From positions 1 to 64,000 of the forward strand of contig CAVUQS010000001.1 of assembly GCA_963743705.1 (NCBI GenBank): a stretch of 64,000 nucleotides of DNA, in the 5' to 3' direction. This stretch comes from PALSA-243 sp963743705. Its GTDB lineage: Bacteria; Acidobacteriota; Terriglobia; Bryobacterales; Bryobacteraceae. Numbering within the stretch: the first letter of the stretch is position 1; each line of letters starts with the position of its first letter. The notes beneath the pieces are model-generated. The model was not told the DNA's origin. It saw only the letters and a program-made list of their open reading frames with translations, and searched no databases. Positions 1 to 9,550 of this stretch are shown in pieces. Position numbers and translations under genes: made by a program.

Positions 1-2216
1 ACGGCACGGACGATCCGGCGGCCCGCGAAATCATTGGCGGCGCACGTACTCTCGTGGATCGCTACATCGAGCAGCCGAATCGTGGCCTGCCCTCCGCCCG
101 GAACGCCGGTTTTCGATCCGCCGCCTCCGATGTGGTCATACCGCTCGACGCCGACGATCTATTCGACCGGCGCTACGCGGCAGTGTGTCTGGAAGCCCTC
201 AACGCCCATCAGGACGCCGCATTTGTTTATCCGGACTATCGCGTATTCGGAACCGAGAATTACATAGAACGAGTGGCCGAATACAACCTCTACGAGTTGC
301 TCGACCGCAATTTCCTTCCTTACGCTGCGGCGATTCGGCGGCAGGATTGGGAGCAGGTTGGCGGTTACGACGATTCGATGTCCAGCGGATATGAGGACTG
401 GGAATTCTGGCTGAGACTCGGAGACCGCGGCCGCTTCGGACGTCACGCAAATCGCATCCTATTCCACTACCGCAAACATGGCCCATCGCTTCTCGATAAG
501 GCTCGCGCCCGTCATACGGAAATACTTGAGCACATTCACCGGAAACATCCAGCCTTGTATGCCAGGGAGGCTCGCGCGGATCTCAAAAGGCGATGGTCGC
601 CGGCAGTCCACATTGCCGCGGTGGAATCGCAGATAGTCCAGCAAACCATCGTAGATTGGGCGCCGTTTGTGCGAACGGATGAGACTGCGGCCGCCTGCCC
701 CGCTTTTCTCCAGCCTGCAAGCGCTCAAGTTCTCAGGCCGGATAGCGCGGAGCTGGCAGCCCTGGCGGTGTGGGGAGGCCGCGAGCGCCTGGAACTGCCG
801 GACGGGTCGCTCGCGCTCTCACCCCGCGCCTTTCTGAAGGGCGCGCTCAGACGCAGCGAGCCCAAAAGAGCCGCGAGTTCCAAGGCTTTTCCTGCCGGGA
901 TGGAGCGCCTGCGCAGGCACCTTTCGAATGCCGGGCTGCTCTCCCTGCGCGCGTGGACGCGGCATCCGCTTCAATCGGCGGCCAGAATCATCCCTCTGCG
1001 GCTGAAGGAGCGCGCCAACAAGTTCACCGGGCGGCAACTGTTCGATCTCAGCTTTTACATGCAGTTTCGCCCTGAGTCGATCCATGCGGCCGGCACAGTG
1101 CAAACGCCGCTCTGTTACTTTCCGCGAACGTCTTCGCGGAAACGCGTTGCTTTCGTTACGCCGCATCTCGGAGCGGGCGGCGCGGAAACGGTATTGCTGG
1201 ACATCGCGGCATCCCTAGACCGCGATCGGTATGAGCTGCTCCTGTTGGCGACTCAATCGCACGACGATGTTTGGCGCGGCCGCTGGGAGGCCGCTGCCGA
1301 TCACATATACGATCTGCAGCATCTGGTTGGCTTCGATAAGGCCGGCGCGGCCATCTATTCCATTGCCGCCAATTGGGACGTCGAAACCCTGCTGGTGCAG
1401 AATTCCCTGACCGGATACAGCGTGCTGCCGCAACTCAAGACCCGGTTGCCTTCTCTGCGGACCATCGATCTGATTCACTCGGTCGACGAAGATTGGAATC
1501 TTGTCAAGGCAACGCGCGACGTAGCGCCTGCCCTCGACTCGCGAGTGGCAATCTCTGCCGCGATCCGCTCTGAATTGCAACGGCATGGAACGCCCGACGC
1601 CAAGATCCAGCTCATCCGCAACGGTGTGGATCTCCGGCGTTTTTCCTCACGCGCGGCGAACGCACATGACCGCCTTCATCGAATTTTATTCGCGGGCAGG
1701 CTCGATGCCGTGAAACGGCCGCTTCTGCTGGCGGACATCGCGCAAGAATTACGCCAACGCAGGAAAAGCGACGATTTCCGGTTCGTCGTAGCCGGCAACG
1801 GCGCCGAAAGGGCCGCGTTGACGGCGCGCGTGCATAAGTGCGGTCTTGACGCCGTATTCGATCTCCGCGGGTACGTTGCCGATATCGTCCCCCTCCTGGA
1901 GGAATGCGACCTGGTGCTGCTGCCCTCCGCGGCCGAGGGCATCCCGCTCATCATTCTGGAAGCATTCGCTTCCTGCCGGACAGTGGTAGCATCGGCGGTA
2001 GGCGCGGTTCCGGAAGCCGTCACCCCCGAAACTGGCAGAACAATTCCTCGCGGACCGCGCGAAGTGAGCGAGTTCGCGGACGCGGTCAACGAATTGCTAG
2101 ACAAACAGTCATTGCGGGAGACGCTCGCGAAAAATGGACGCAAGCTGGTCGAGCAGCTTTACGACCGGCAGCGCGCCTTGGAAGGGTACCGTGCATTATT
2201 CGCTTGGCCGCTTTAA
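1..2216 (+). CDS. Two-domain glycosyltransferase (GT2-like + GT4-like), 5' end outside window
   Basis: The reading frame is open to the first base of the window, so the N-terminus is missing; a GTG at 54 is only an internal codon. The first part reads like a GT2 (GT-A fold) enzyme: the frame before and after 54 gives a GTDDP loop, then EQPNRGLPSARNAGF and the metal-binding LDADD, followed by GYEDWEFWLRL. From about residue 360 (counting from 54) a GT4 (GT-B) enzyme begins with VTPHLGAGGAETVLLD and carries the donor-site motif EGIPLIILEAFA near residue 628. Such fusions build surface polysaccharide or O-antigen chains in the cytoplasm. The acceptor and sugar cannot be read from sequence. It overlaps the next gene by 26 nt. 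Confidence 0.85.
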   Translation, partial: GTDDPAAREIIGGARTLVDRYIEQPNRGLPSARNAGFRSAASDVVIPLDADDLFDRRYAAVCLEALNAHQDAAFVYPDYRVFGTENYIERVAEYNLYELLDRNFLPYAAAIRRQDWEQVGGYDDSMSSGYEDWEFWLRLGDRGRFGRHANRILFHYRKHGPSLLDKARARHTEILEHIHRKHPALYAREARADLKRRWSPAVHIAAVESQIVQQTIVDWAPFVRTDETAAACPAFLQPASAQVLRPDSAELAALAVWGGRERLELPDGSLALSPRAFLKGALRRSEPKRAASSKAFPAGMERLRRHLSNAGLLSLRAWTRHPLQSAARIIPLRLKERANKFTGRQLFDLSFYMQFRPESIHAAGTVQTPLCYFPRTSSRKRVAFVTPHLGAGGAETVLLDIAASLDRDRYELLLLATQSHDDVWRGRWEAAADHIYDLQHLVGFDKAGAAIYSIAANWDVETLLVQNSLTGYSVLPQLKTRLPSLRTIDLIHSVDEDWNLVKATRDVAPALDSRVAISAAIRSELQRHGTPDAKIQLIRNGVDLRRFSSRAANAHDRLHRILFAGRLDAVKRPLLLADIAQELRQRRKSDDFRFVVAGNGAERAALTARVHKCGLDAVFDLRGYVADIVPLLEECDLVLLPSAAEGIPLIILEAFASCRTVVASAVGAVPEAVTPETGRTIPRGPREVSEFADAVNELLDKQSLRETLAKNGRKLVEQLYDRQRALEGYRALFAWPL

Positions 2217-3735
2217 ACTCTGGCACGTCGCCCTCATTGTCTTCGGCTTGATCTGTTGCTTCGTGCTGGCCATCGCCGGAGGGCTTCTCACCCCGCTCGT
2301 CAAGCGTAAGCTGATTTCCACCCTGCGTGAGGAATATCAGAGCGATGTTGAACTGCGCAATCTCAATGTCTTGCTCTGGCCATATCCGCGCGCTTCGGGC
2401 GACGGCCTGGTCTTGCGCCTGCACGGCCGCACCGACATTCCTCCCTTGATCAAGCTGCGGCATTTCGACGCAAGCGCCGGCTGGCACAACGCGTTGCTGG
2501 GGCGCATCGGAAGCGTGCGGCTGCAAGGCTTGGAAGTCCACATCAGCCGCCGGGACGCAGACGATCAAGCCAACCCGCAAGAAAAACACAAAGGCTCGAA
2601 ATCTCCGGCGTCGTTTGTGATCAATACGATCGTCGCCGACAACGCGCTGGTTGAAATCCTGCCCAGGAATCCGCTCAAGGACCCCCTGGATTTTCCCATT
2701 TTCAAGCTCACCATGACCGATGTCGCGCTCGACCGGCCGTCCCACTATGAAGCCGAACTGCGCAACGCAACGCCGCCCGGCTTGATTCACGCCGCGGGCG
2801 ATTTTGGGCCCTGGAACAGCGACGATCCCGGCGGCACGCCGCTCACAGGCAAGTTTCAATTCGCAAATGCCGACCTAGGCGTCTTCAAAGGCCTAGCCGG
2901 CACGCTTTCCTCAAAAGGCGAATTCAAGGGAGTGCTCAGCAAGCTCGAAGTCAACGGCGCCACCGATACGCCGAACTTCAACGTTAAGGCCGGCAATCAT
3001 CCGGTACATCTCAAAACCACATACCAGGCCACGGTCGATGGAACCAATGGCGACACGCTCCTGCATCCGGTGATCGCCGATTTCGGGCACACCAGGGTCA
3101 CGGCCAACGGCAGCGTCACCAATCTGAGCGGAACCAAGGGGAAGACCGTGTCACTCGATGCTGTGGTGGATCACGGGAATCTTGCCGACGTTTTGCGCTT
3201 CGCGGTGAAATCGAATGAGCCTCCACTCGAAGGCAACATCAGCTTTCATTCGAGGATCGTAATTCCACCGGGCGATCGCGACATCGCGGAGAAGCTTCAA
3301 CTCATCGGCAAGTTTCACATCGAGCAAGCCATCTTCACCAGCCCATCCGTGGAAAAGAAAGTCGCCGCGCTGAGCGAGCGCGGCCGCGGCGACACGGAAA
3401 GCGGCGGCCAAACGCGGCCGCGATCCGACTTCGAAGGAACCTTCTCGTTAAATAACGGCATCGTCAAGCTTGGCGGCCTTTCTTTCGCCACGCCCGGCGC
3501 GCGCATCCAGTTGAACGGCACGTACGGTCTGCTCACGGAACAAATGGATTTCCACGGCTCCGTCATCACGGACGTAAAACTCTCGCAGATGACGACGGGC
3601 TGGAAGTCTCTGCTCCTGAAGGCCCTCGACCCCATCTTCAGCAAGAACAAAGCCGGCGCGGTGATTCCGATTCACATCGGCGGCACGCGTGAAAACCCTT
3701 CGATCGGGCTGGAGTTCACGCGCCCGCACCGGTAG
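2191..3735 (+). CDS. AsmA-family membrane-anchored protein
   Basis: This protein of about 514 residues has one N-terminal membrane helix (VALIVFGLICCFVLAIAGG) followed by a long soluble periplasmic part rich in beta strands. Phrases such as LRNLNVLLWPYPRASGDGLVL and GSVRLQGLEVHISR are typical of AsmA/DUF748 proteins, a branch of the bridge-like lipid-transfer family linked to outer-membrane assembly. I chose the GTG at 2191 because GGAAGGG lies just upstream; a longer frame from 2134 would run 82 nt into the glycosyltransferase. Overlap with that gene suggests co-transcription and an envelope role. The family call is good; the cargo is unknown. Confidence 0.75.
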   Translation: MHYSLGRFKLWHVALIVFGLICCFVLAIAGGLLTPLVKRKLISTLREEYQSDVELRNLNVLLWPYPRASGDGLVLRLHGRTDIPPLIKLRHFDASAGWHNALLGRIGSVRLQGLEVHISRRDADDQANPQEKHKGSKSPASFVINTIVADNALVEILPRNPLKDPLDFPIFKLTMTDVALDRPSHYEAELRNATPPGLIHAAGDFGPWNSDDPGGTPLTGKFQFANADLGVFKGLAGTLSSKGEFKGVLSKLEVNGATDTPNFNVKAGNHPVHLKTTYQATVDGTNGDTLLHPVIADFGHTRVTANGSVTNLSGTKGKTVSLDAVVDHGNLADVLRFAVKSNEPPLEGNISFHSRIVIPPGDRDIAEKLQLIGKFHIEQAIFTSPSVEKKVAALSERGRGDTESGGQTRPRSDFEGTFSLNNGIVKLGGLSFATPGARIQLNGTYGLLTEQMDFHGSVITDVKLSQMTTGWKSLLLKALDPIFSKNKAGAVIPIHIGGTRENPSIGLEFTRPHR

Positions 3736-3780
3736 CATCGCTGATCTCCCGGCGGACTATTATTGATGGGGAGGAATTCC

Positions 3781-4872
3781 ATGTGCCAGATGAAACGCCG
3801 CTCATTCCTGGGCTCATCCGCCGCGCTGGCCGCGGGGGGCGCGATGGCAGCTAACGTGGCCCACAGCCAGGATCACGCGCACGAATCCACCGCCAGCGTT
3901 CGTCATTACGCGCGCGCTGTCTCGCTGATGACCGAGACGGCCAACCGGTTCCTTGCGGCGCTTACGCCTGAACAGCGGGCCAAGGCCACCTTTGCGTTCA
4001 CCGACGACGAGCGCATGAACTGGCACTACATCCCCAAGGAACGCAAGGGCCTGACGCTCGGCGAAATGGCGCCATACCAGAGGCATCTCGCCAGCGCGCT
4101 GCTCGCCTCCGGGCTCAGCCAGACCGCGTACATCAAAGCCGTCTCTGTGATGAGCCTCGAAGACGTGCTGAAGATCATGGAGAACGATAACGGCGAGCGC
4201 CGCAATCCGGAGAAGTATCACTTCACTATCTTCGGCGCGCCATCGGACTCCGGCACCTGGGGCTGGCGCGTCGAAGGCCACCATCTCAGCCAGAACTACA
4301 CCGTCACAAATGGCCAGGTGGTGGATGGTCCGAGCTTCTTCGGCTCCAATCCCGCCGAAGTGCGCCAAGGGCCGCGCAAGGGCCTGCGCGTGCTCGCGGC
4401 CGAAGACGACATGGGCTTTGAGATGATCCGCACGTTGGACGAGCCGCTGCAAAAGGCCGCCATCGTCGACGCCAAGGCGTATGGCGACATCCTCTCCGCA
4501 GCCAATCGGAAGGCTGCGCTGGAGGGCCAGCCTTCGGGACTCGCCGCCGCGAAGATGAACGCGAAACAGTTCGACGCCCTGCGCGCGCTGGCCGAGTTAT
4601 ACGCCCGCAATTTGCCCGACGAGTTGGCCCAACGGCGCATGGACCAGATCAACGCCGCGGGACGCAACGCGCATTTCGCGTGGGCCGGCGGCATCCATCC
4701 GGGCGATCCGCACTATTACCGCATTCAGACCGCGTCGTTCCTCATCGAACTCGACGACACGCAGGATAACGCCAACCACATCCATTCCGTCTGGCGCGAT
4801 CTCCGCAACGATTTCGGCGGCGACCTGCTTGCCGCGCACTACGAAACCAGCCACCACGGCAACGGCGAATAG
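3781..4872 (+). CDS. DUF3500 protein with Tat-like signal
   Basis: A protein of 363 residues beginning MCQMKRRSFLGSSAALAAGG, that is, twin arginine and a hydrophobic stretch, so probably Tat-exported. The body matches the DUF3500 family pattern: FTDDERMNWHYIPKERKGL, GTWGWRVEGHHLS and, near the end, DTQDNANHIHSVWRDL. The family is common in soil bacteria; its biochemical role is not established, though conserved His and Asp residues suggest a metal-dependent hydrolase-like fold (inference). The ATG at 3781 is preferred over the in-frame TTG at 3763 because GGGGAGGAA sits 5 nt upstream. It ends 20 nt before the end of the convergent gene. Confidence 0.85.
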   Translation: MCQMKRRSFLGSSAALAAGGAMAANVAHSQDHAHESTASVRHYARAVSLMTETANRFLAALTPEQRAKATFAFTDDERMNWHYIPKERKGLTLGEMAPYQRHLASALLASGLSQTAYIKAVSVMSLEDVLKIMENDNGERRNPEKYHFTIFGAPSDSGTWGWRVEGHHLSQNYTVTNGQVVDGPSFFGSNPAEVRQGPRKGLRVLAAEDDMGFEMIRTLDEPLQKAAIVDAKAYGDILSAANRKAALEGQPSGLAAAKMNAKQFDALRALAELYARNLPDELAQRRMDQINAAGRNAHFAWAGGIHPGDPHYYRIQTASFLIELDDTQDNANHIHSVWRDLRNDFGGDLLAAHYETSHHGNGE

Positions 4873-4891
4873 CGCGCGTCAATGCGCCGCG

Positions 4892-5875
4892 TCAATGACT
4901 AGCTGCGCGCGCATGCAGCATGGCCGCGAGCTCGCCGTATTGATCGCTCGCGATGTAATCGACGCCGGCTTCGGCCATTGCGCGCCAGCGTTCGCGCACC
5001 GCATCGAGCGTTGGGAAACTGTAGCTGCGGAACCAGCCATTGGCGCTGCGTTCCTCCTGCGAAGCGCCATCCATCGTGTAGAAGCGCATCCACAGCCCAT
5101 TGGCATGCGCGTGCTGAACGATCTCGCGCAGACGTTTGGCGGCTTCCGGCGTCCAAGCGCCGGCGTGCGGTTGGCCCGCTGGTTCCACGATATTCCAGGC
5201 GCTGTTCCACCATCGCCGGTAGTCGCTCGCCGGTTCGGGCTCGATGACATCGGGCGCGGCGCGGCGATCGGAAGTATGTGTGTGAACGGCGCCGAACACC
5301 AACACCCGTTCGCCGGCGGCGAGATCGTCGAAGAACACCTTCTGCTGCGCGTCGGATTCGCCGGTAAGCGCCAGCACCGGGCCGATCTGCAACGGCTCTA
5401 CGTGGCGCGGGTCCGCGCCCCGGGCCGCCGTCGTCAGCCAGTTGCGATATTTCGATAGCATTGCGTGAATGGCCTGCAAGTGCGCCGGCTCCTCAGTTTT
5501 GAAATCGAGATTGAGCGTGATCAGCGGCCACTGCGAATGGTCGGGATTCTTCAACGCCGCCTCCACTAGCGGGCGGATCTTCTCGAAAAAGTAGACCTCC
5601 ATTCCCGGCTCCTCGCCCGACAGCGGCTCCGCGTGCGCCAGCGCGGAACGCGACCGCTTTTTGTCCCAGTACAAATCCTGCTCGATGGCAAGCGGCATCC
5701 CGCCGGCCAGCGCGCGGTCGATGCGATCCACCCACCATTCGCCATAGGGATAGCAATTGTGAGCGTCCATCAGCGTTCGGGCGCCGGGCCGCGCGGCAGT
5801 CGGTTCCTGCGCGCATGCCACGCCGGTCGCGAACGAAAGAGACAGGAACAGTGCGGATTTCAACAAGCGGCTCAT
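4892..5875 (-). CDS. Secreted PLC/GDPD-like phosphodiesterase (TIM barrel)
   Basis: A 327-residue protein with a clear signal peptide (MSRLLKSALFLSLSFATG, ending VACAQ). The mature part resembles the PI-PLC/glycerophosphodiesterase superfamily: LMDAHNCYPYGEWW near the start, an IEQDLYWD strand, ITLNLDFKTE, and a late GVDYIASDQYGEL strand of the kind that closes GDPD barrels. Likely periplasmic or secreted and acting on a phosphodiester, but the substrate cannot be named. ATG at 5875 is supported by AGGGAG a few bases upstream and by the signal peptide; a longer frame reaching 6250 runs antiparallel into the next gene and is rejected. Confidence 0.7.
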   Translation of the reverse strand: MSRLLKSALFLSLSFATGVACAQEPTAARPGARTLMDAHNCYPYGEWWVDRIDRALAGGMPLAIEQDLYWDKKRSRSALAHAEPLSGEEPGMEVYFFEKIRPLVEAALKNPDHSQWPLITLNLDFKTEEPAHLQAIHAMLSKYRNWLTTAARGADPRHVEPLQIGPVLALTGESDAQQKVFFDDLAAGERVLVFGAVHTHTSDRRAAPDVIEPEPASDYRRWWNSAWNIVEPAGQPHAGAWTPEAAKRLREIVQHAHANGLWMRFYTMDGASQEERSANGWFRSYSFPTLDAVRERWRAMAEAGVDYIASDQYGELAAMLHARAASH

Positions 5876-5893
5876 GGAGTGGCTCCCTAGAGA

Positions 5894-5899
5894 ATTATA
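5894..5899 (-). promoter_or_regulatory. -10 box (TATAAT) for the phosphodiesterase-like gene
   Basis: A perfect TATAAT on the minus strand, 18 nt upstream of the ATG at 5875, which leaves room for the AGGGAG ribosome site. The matching -35 is weak, so this rests on the -10 alone. Confidence 0.4.
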
Positions 5900-5928
5900 T
5901 GGCTCAACCGAAGCATGGTCGGTTGGAA

Positions 5929-7284
5929 TCAACTCGCATCGTCGCTCATTCCGTATTCCCGCATCTTCTCGTAGAGAAGCCTGCGATGCATACCCAGCAT
6001 TTCTGCGGCTTTCGATTTGTTTCCTCCGGCGACGCGCAGCGCGCGCGAAATCATCGCTTTTTCGGCGGCGGCCAGATTGCCCTTCCACCCGGCGGCAAGC
6101 GGCATCTGATCGGTCCAGTTCGTGGCTGCGCGTGCGACGGACTTCCATTGAATGTCGGACGCATCGATTACGCCGCTCCTGGCTAAGACGGCCGCGCGTT
6201 CCACGGTATGCTCCAACTCGCGAACGTTGCCGGGCCAGTGGTAGTCGCACAACGCGCTCAGCGCATCGGGCGTTAACGAAATCGCGCGCGCCCCTCGCCG
6301 CAGGAAATGCTCCACCAGTACCGGAATATCCTGTTTGCGGTCGCGCAATGGCGGCAGCTCGATTACCACCACGTTCAGCCGATAGTAAAGATCCTCGCGA
6401 AAGGCTCCTTCCGCAACGGCCTCTTCGAGGTTGCGCGAAGTCGCCGCAATCAGGCGCAAATCGAGACGAATCGGCGCATTGCTGCCGAGCCGCTCCACCG
6501 TCCGCTCTTGCACGGCCCGAAGCAGTTTGGATTGCAGCGCCGGCGAGAGCTCGCCGATCTCATCGAGAAAGAGCGTTCCGCCGTTGGCCTCTTCGAAGCG
6601 CCCGATCCGGCGCACCATCGCATTGGTGAATGCGCCCCTTTCGTGTCCGAACAATTCCGATTCCAGAAGCGTTTCGGGAATGGCCGCGCAGTTCACTTTC
6701 ACCAGCGGCCCCTTGGCGCGCATGCTGTTGTGGTGAATCGCCGTGACCACCAGTTCCTTGCCTGTGCCGGATTCGCCTCTCACCAGCACCGTGGCGTCGC
6801 TGCCCGCCACCTGTCCAATGAGCTTGTAGACATGCTGCATGGCGGGGCTATAGCCCACAATCGCCGGAGCTGCCGCCGCCTGCGCCACATTCCCGAGTGC
6901 GCTGCGGGCAAGTTTATGGCGCGCCACGGCCCGATCGAGCTGCGCCAGCAACTGATCGAAATCCAGCGGCTTGGCGATGTAATCGTATGCGCCGAGCCGC
7001 ATGGCTTCAATCACCGTGCCGCTGTCGCCGTGGGCGGTCATCACGATCACCGGCACGTCGATGCCGGATTCGCGGGCCCGTTTCAGAATATCCAGCCCGT
7101 CCATTCCCGGCATGCGGATGTCAAGAATTCCGGCGTCGAAAATTCTCTCCGTCAAAGCCGCGAACGCCGCGGCGCCGTCTTCCGCCTGCGTGACGCGATA
7201 GCCGTGGCCTTCCAGCAATTCGGCCAACGAGATTCGTGCGGTGCGCTCGTCTTCCGCGAGCAAAACGGAACCGTTAGTTTGCAT
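5929..7284 (-). CDS. NtrC-family sigma-54-dependent response regulator with GAFTNA loop
   Basis: A 451-residue regulator with three domains: receiver (1-125; acidic pocket E11/D12, phospho-acceptor D55, K105), AAA+ sigma-54 activator (about 142-370; Walker A GESGTGKE at 170-177, Walker B ending LFLDEIGEL with D241/E242) and a C-terminal Fis-type helix-turn-helix (GNKSKAAEMLGMHRRLLYEK). The loop that contacts sigma-54 reads GAFTNA at 217-222, so the fifth residue is Asn in place of the usual Gly. Its start overlaps the end of the histidine kinase gene by 11 nt, so the pair is translated together. It should activate sigma-54 promoters on phosphorylation; a candidate target lies at 9551. Confidence 0.95.
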   Translation of the reverse strand: MQTNGSVLLAEDERTARISLAELLEGHGYRVTQAEDGAAAFAALTERIFDAGILDIRMPGMDGLDILKRARESGIDVPVIVMTAHGDSGTVIEAMRLGAYDYIAKPLDFDQLLAQLDRAVARHKLARSALGNVAQAAAAPAIVGYSPAMQHVYKLIGQVAGSDATVLVRGESGTGKELVVTAIHHNSMRAKGPLVKVNCAAIPETLLESELFGHERGAFTNAMVRRIGRFEEANGGTLFLDEIGELSPALQSKLLRAVQERTVERLGSNAPIRLDLRLIAATSRNLEEAVAEGAFREDLYYRLNVVVIELPPLRDRKQDIPVLVEHFLRRGARAISLTPDALSALCDYHWPGNVRELEHTVERAAVLARSGVIDASDIQWKSVARAATNWTDQMPLAAGWKGNLAAAEKAMISRALRVAGGNKSKAAEMLGMHRRLLYEKMREYGMSDDAS

Positions 7285-8719
7285 TGGCAGCCCTCAACCG
7301 GAGAATGAATGTGGCGCCCGGTCCGCCGCTGTTCTCGTACCGCAGTTCGCCTCCCATGCTCTGCGCCAATTCGCGCGAAACGGCGAGCCCCAATCCGTGG
7401 CCATCGGCCTTCGTAGTGTAGAACGGCTCGAAGAGGCGCTCTTGCTGTTCCGCGGTCAGTCCCGGACCCGCATCGGAAACCTGCACCGCAACGCAGCCAT
7501 CCCCCTCCCTGGCGCTCACATCCACGGTCTTGGCGGAAACTTCAATCGCGTTGAGCAGCAGATTGACCACGATCTGCCGGACATACTGTTCGTCGAGCAG
7601 CGCCACGGGCCCGCACCCCTCCGTCAGAGTCAGTTGCACTCCGGCGCGGTCCGCCTGCGGTTTTACCAGGTGCGCGCACTCCTGCAGAATCGGCGTCACG
7701 GGTTGGCTTTCGATCTTCGGCGGCCTCGGCTGCTGAAACGCCAGCAAGTCGGAGAGCAGGCGGTTCATTCGATCTACTTCTCCGATCACGATTTGGAAAT
7801 CTCCATGCCCTAACCGGTTTTCCTCGTGCCGGCGCGACAGCATTTGCAACGAGAGCCGGATGCTGTTCAACGGATTGCGCATCTCGTGGGCGATGCGGCC
7901 CACCAACTTGCCGATAGCCCTCACGCGATCTTCGCGCCGTAGTTCCTCTTCGAGCTGCCGCCGCGTCTTGGCCATCTGGTTGATTGCGGCGCTGATCTCG
8001 CCCAGTTCGTCGTACCGCTCGGGAAGGCTGGGCGCTCCTGGGCCGTGCAGAGCCGCCAGCCCGCTCTTCATCTGGGCCACCCCTCGGCGCAGACCCACCG
8101 CAGTCGCCAGCACCCCGGCAGCGCCAAGCAGCGCGATCATTACCAGACACGCGGCGAGGATGCTTCGCGTGCGCTGCGCCGGCTCCGCCTGACCCGGCAT
8201 TCTTTTCATGGCCCAGGCCGCAGCCGGGCCCATCGCGACCGCCGAAACCATCACCAGATCGTGCTTGCCGCGCAGTGTGCGGCTGCTCGCGCCCGATGCG
8301 ATTCCGCTGGCGATCACTTGCTCGATCTCCGGCTGCTCGGCCGGGGGAACGTCGACCTTGGCGGAAGCGCCGTCGTGCGTCGGATAGGCGTAGCCGAGAA
8401 ACTGTCCGTCTGCCCAAAAGCCGCCCTCCACGCCTGGATAAGAGCTGAGCACGGTTTGCGAAATTCCTCGAAGCGTGAGGTCGCGAGCGCTCAGAGGCAT
8501 CTGCGGCCACGAGGTATCGCCGCGCAGGCGTAAATCGTATTCACGCCGCAGTTCGCGCATAGCGTGATCCAGCGTGCGATCGGCGTCAGCCAAAACGACG
8601 CTCTCGGCGTGCCCCACGGCGTTCGCCACCAAACCAACCGTCAACACAGCCACGGAGGCAGCCGCCAGCAGCGCAAACAGAAGCTGCAACTGAAAACGGC
8701 GCTGCAAAATGCGTTTCAT
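7274..8719 (-). CDS. Membrane sensor histidine kinase of an NtrB/ZraS type
   Basis: A 481-residue kinase. Two membrane helices (about 9-33 and 184-209) enclose a periplasmic sensor of some 150 residues without a recognisable fold. Then come a HAMP-like linker, the HisKA box GRIAHEMRNPLNSI with phospho-acceptor H278, and a complete HATPase: N box NLLLNAIEVS, G1 DAGPGLT, F box EPFYTTK, G2 HGLGLAVS. ATG 8719 is preferred over a longer frame to 9031 because that frame lies inside the preceding gene, and because the ATG overlaps that gene's stop as ATGA. It is the partner of the sigma-54 regulator that follows. Confidence 0.93.
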   Translation of the reverse strand: MKRILQRRFQLQLLFALLAAASVAVLTVGLVANAVGHAESVVLADADRTLDHAMRELRREYDLRLRGDTSWPQMPLSARDLTLRGISQTVLSSYPGVEGGFWADGQFLGYAYPTHDGASAKVDVPPAEQPEIEQVIASGIASGASSRTLRGKHDLVMVSAVAMGPAAAWAMKRMPGQAEPAQRTRSILAACLVMIALLGAAGVLATAVGLRRGVAQMKSGLAALHGPGAPSLPERYDELGEISAAINQMAKTRRQLEEELRREDRVRAIGKLVGRIAHEMRNPLNSIRLSLQMLSRRHEENRLGHGDFQIVIGEVDRMNRLLSDLLAFQQPRPPKIESQPVTPILQECAHLVKPQADRAGVQLTLTEGCGPVALLDEQYVRQIVVNLLLNAIEVSAKTVDVSAREGDGCVAVQVSDAGPGLTAEQQERLFEPFYTTKADGHGLGLAVSRELAQSMGGELRYENSGGPGATFILRLRAANAN

Positions 8720-9312
8720 GGAAGTTTCGAAACCTCCGCGACGTATGCCTGCGCCAGACTCTCCAGCGCGTGCGTCAGATCGTCGGCCGCCGTTGCGTAC
8801 TCGCTGGCGGCGGTTGCGGCGCCTGCTTCCTTCGCCTTCACGGCGAGTTCGTAAAACGCGCGCGCCAGCTCCAGCAGCCTCTTCGGCTTTGGCGCCGGGA
8901 TCTGCTGCAGAAAGAACTCCGACACACGAAGCCGAAAATAGACTTGCCGAAGCCGGTCGTCCGGAAGTGGCGGCGGGGGCGGACCTGCCGGACCGCCGGC
9001 ATTCTGCAAGTGTTCGATCGGCCGGCGGCAAGCATCCGCGGCATCGGCCAGTCGCGCTGCCTGAAACTGCCGGCCCATGGCGAGCTCTCGCCCCGCGCGG
9101 TCCAGGTATTCGCGAACGAACGCCGCCAGCTCACGCTGTTCCGAAGTAGATAGCTGATTCGCTTCGAGACGTGCCCTGATCTCTCCGATGCGGCGCTGCA
9201 CAGCTTTCGGATCCGGCGGGCGCGGTGTTCCTGGCCCGCGTCCCGGTTGTGCGCTCAATTGCGGAACCAGCCCGCAACCGGCGGCTGCCAATCCTATCAG
9301 GAACCCTTTCAT
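8716..9312 (-). CDS. Small exported helical protein at the head of a two-component operon
   Basis: A 198-residue protein with a signal peptide (MKGFLIGLAAAGCG...LSAQ). The rest is Ala/Arg-rich and mostly helical, with a central proline stretch (GPPPPPLPDD). I recognise no domain. It overlaps the kinase start by 4 nt (ATGA), so all three genes form one operon, and its location suggests a periplasmic accessory or ligand-binding partner of the sensor. ATG 9312 is preferred over the upstream 9342 start because the signal peptide begins there and GGAG precedes it. The AAGC sequence could be read as a weak lipobox, so a lipoprotein is possible but not supported strongly. Confidence 0.7.
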   Translation of the reverse strand: MKGFLIGLAAAGCGLVPQLSAQPGRGPGTPRPPDPKAVQRRIGEIRARLEANQLSTSEQRELAAFVREYLDRAGRELAMGRQFQAARLADAADACRRPIEHLQNAGGPAGPPPPPLPDDRLRQVYFRLRVSEFFLQQIPAPKPKRLLELARAFYELAVKAKEAGAATAASEYATAADDLTHALESLAQAYVAEVSKLP

Positions 9313-9550
9313 CCAACTATCTCCGGGCACTACCGGCGCCAATGCCCTCTCCTACAAATATGGCGGGATTGCGGTCATCCTGTGTTCGTTTTCCGGACAT
9401 GCCGGGCGCAAAGCGTACGGAGGAACCCGCTTTGACGCCGAAGCGCCACCGACCGGTTTACTCCTGGCCCTGTCCGCTTTCCGCGCGTCCGGGCGCCAGC
9501 CGCTTCCGATTAACTTACTGATTTCGTAGCTCTGCGGCGCCGCAACCCAG

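Noticed and set aside
9270..9312. Lipobox in the exported protein of the two-component operon
   Set aside because: AAGC lacks the usual Leu at -3; a plain signal peptide ending LSAQ fits at least as well.
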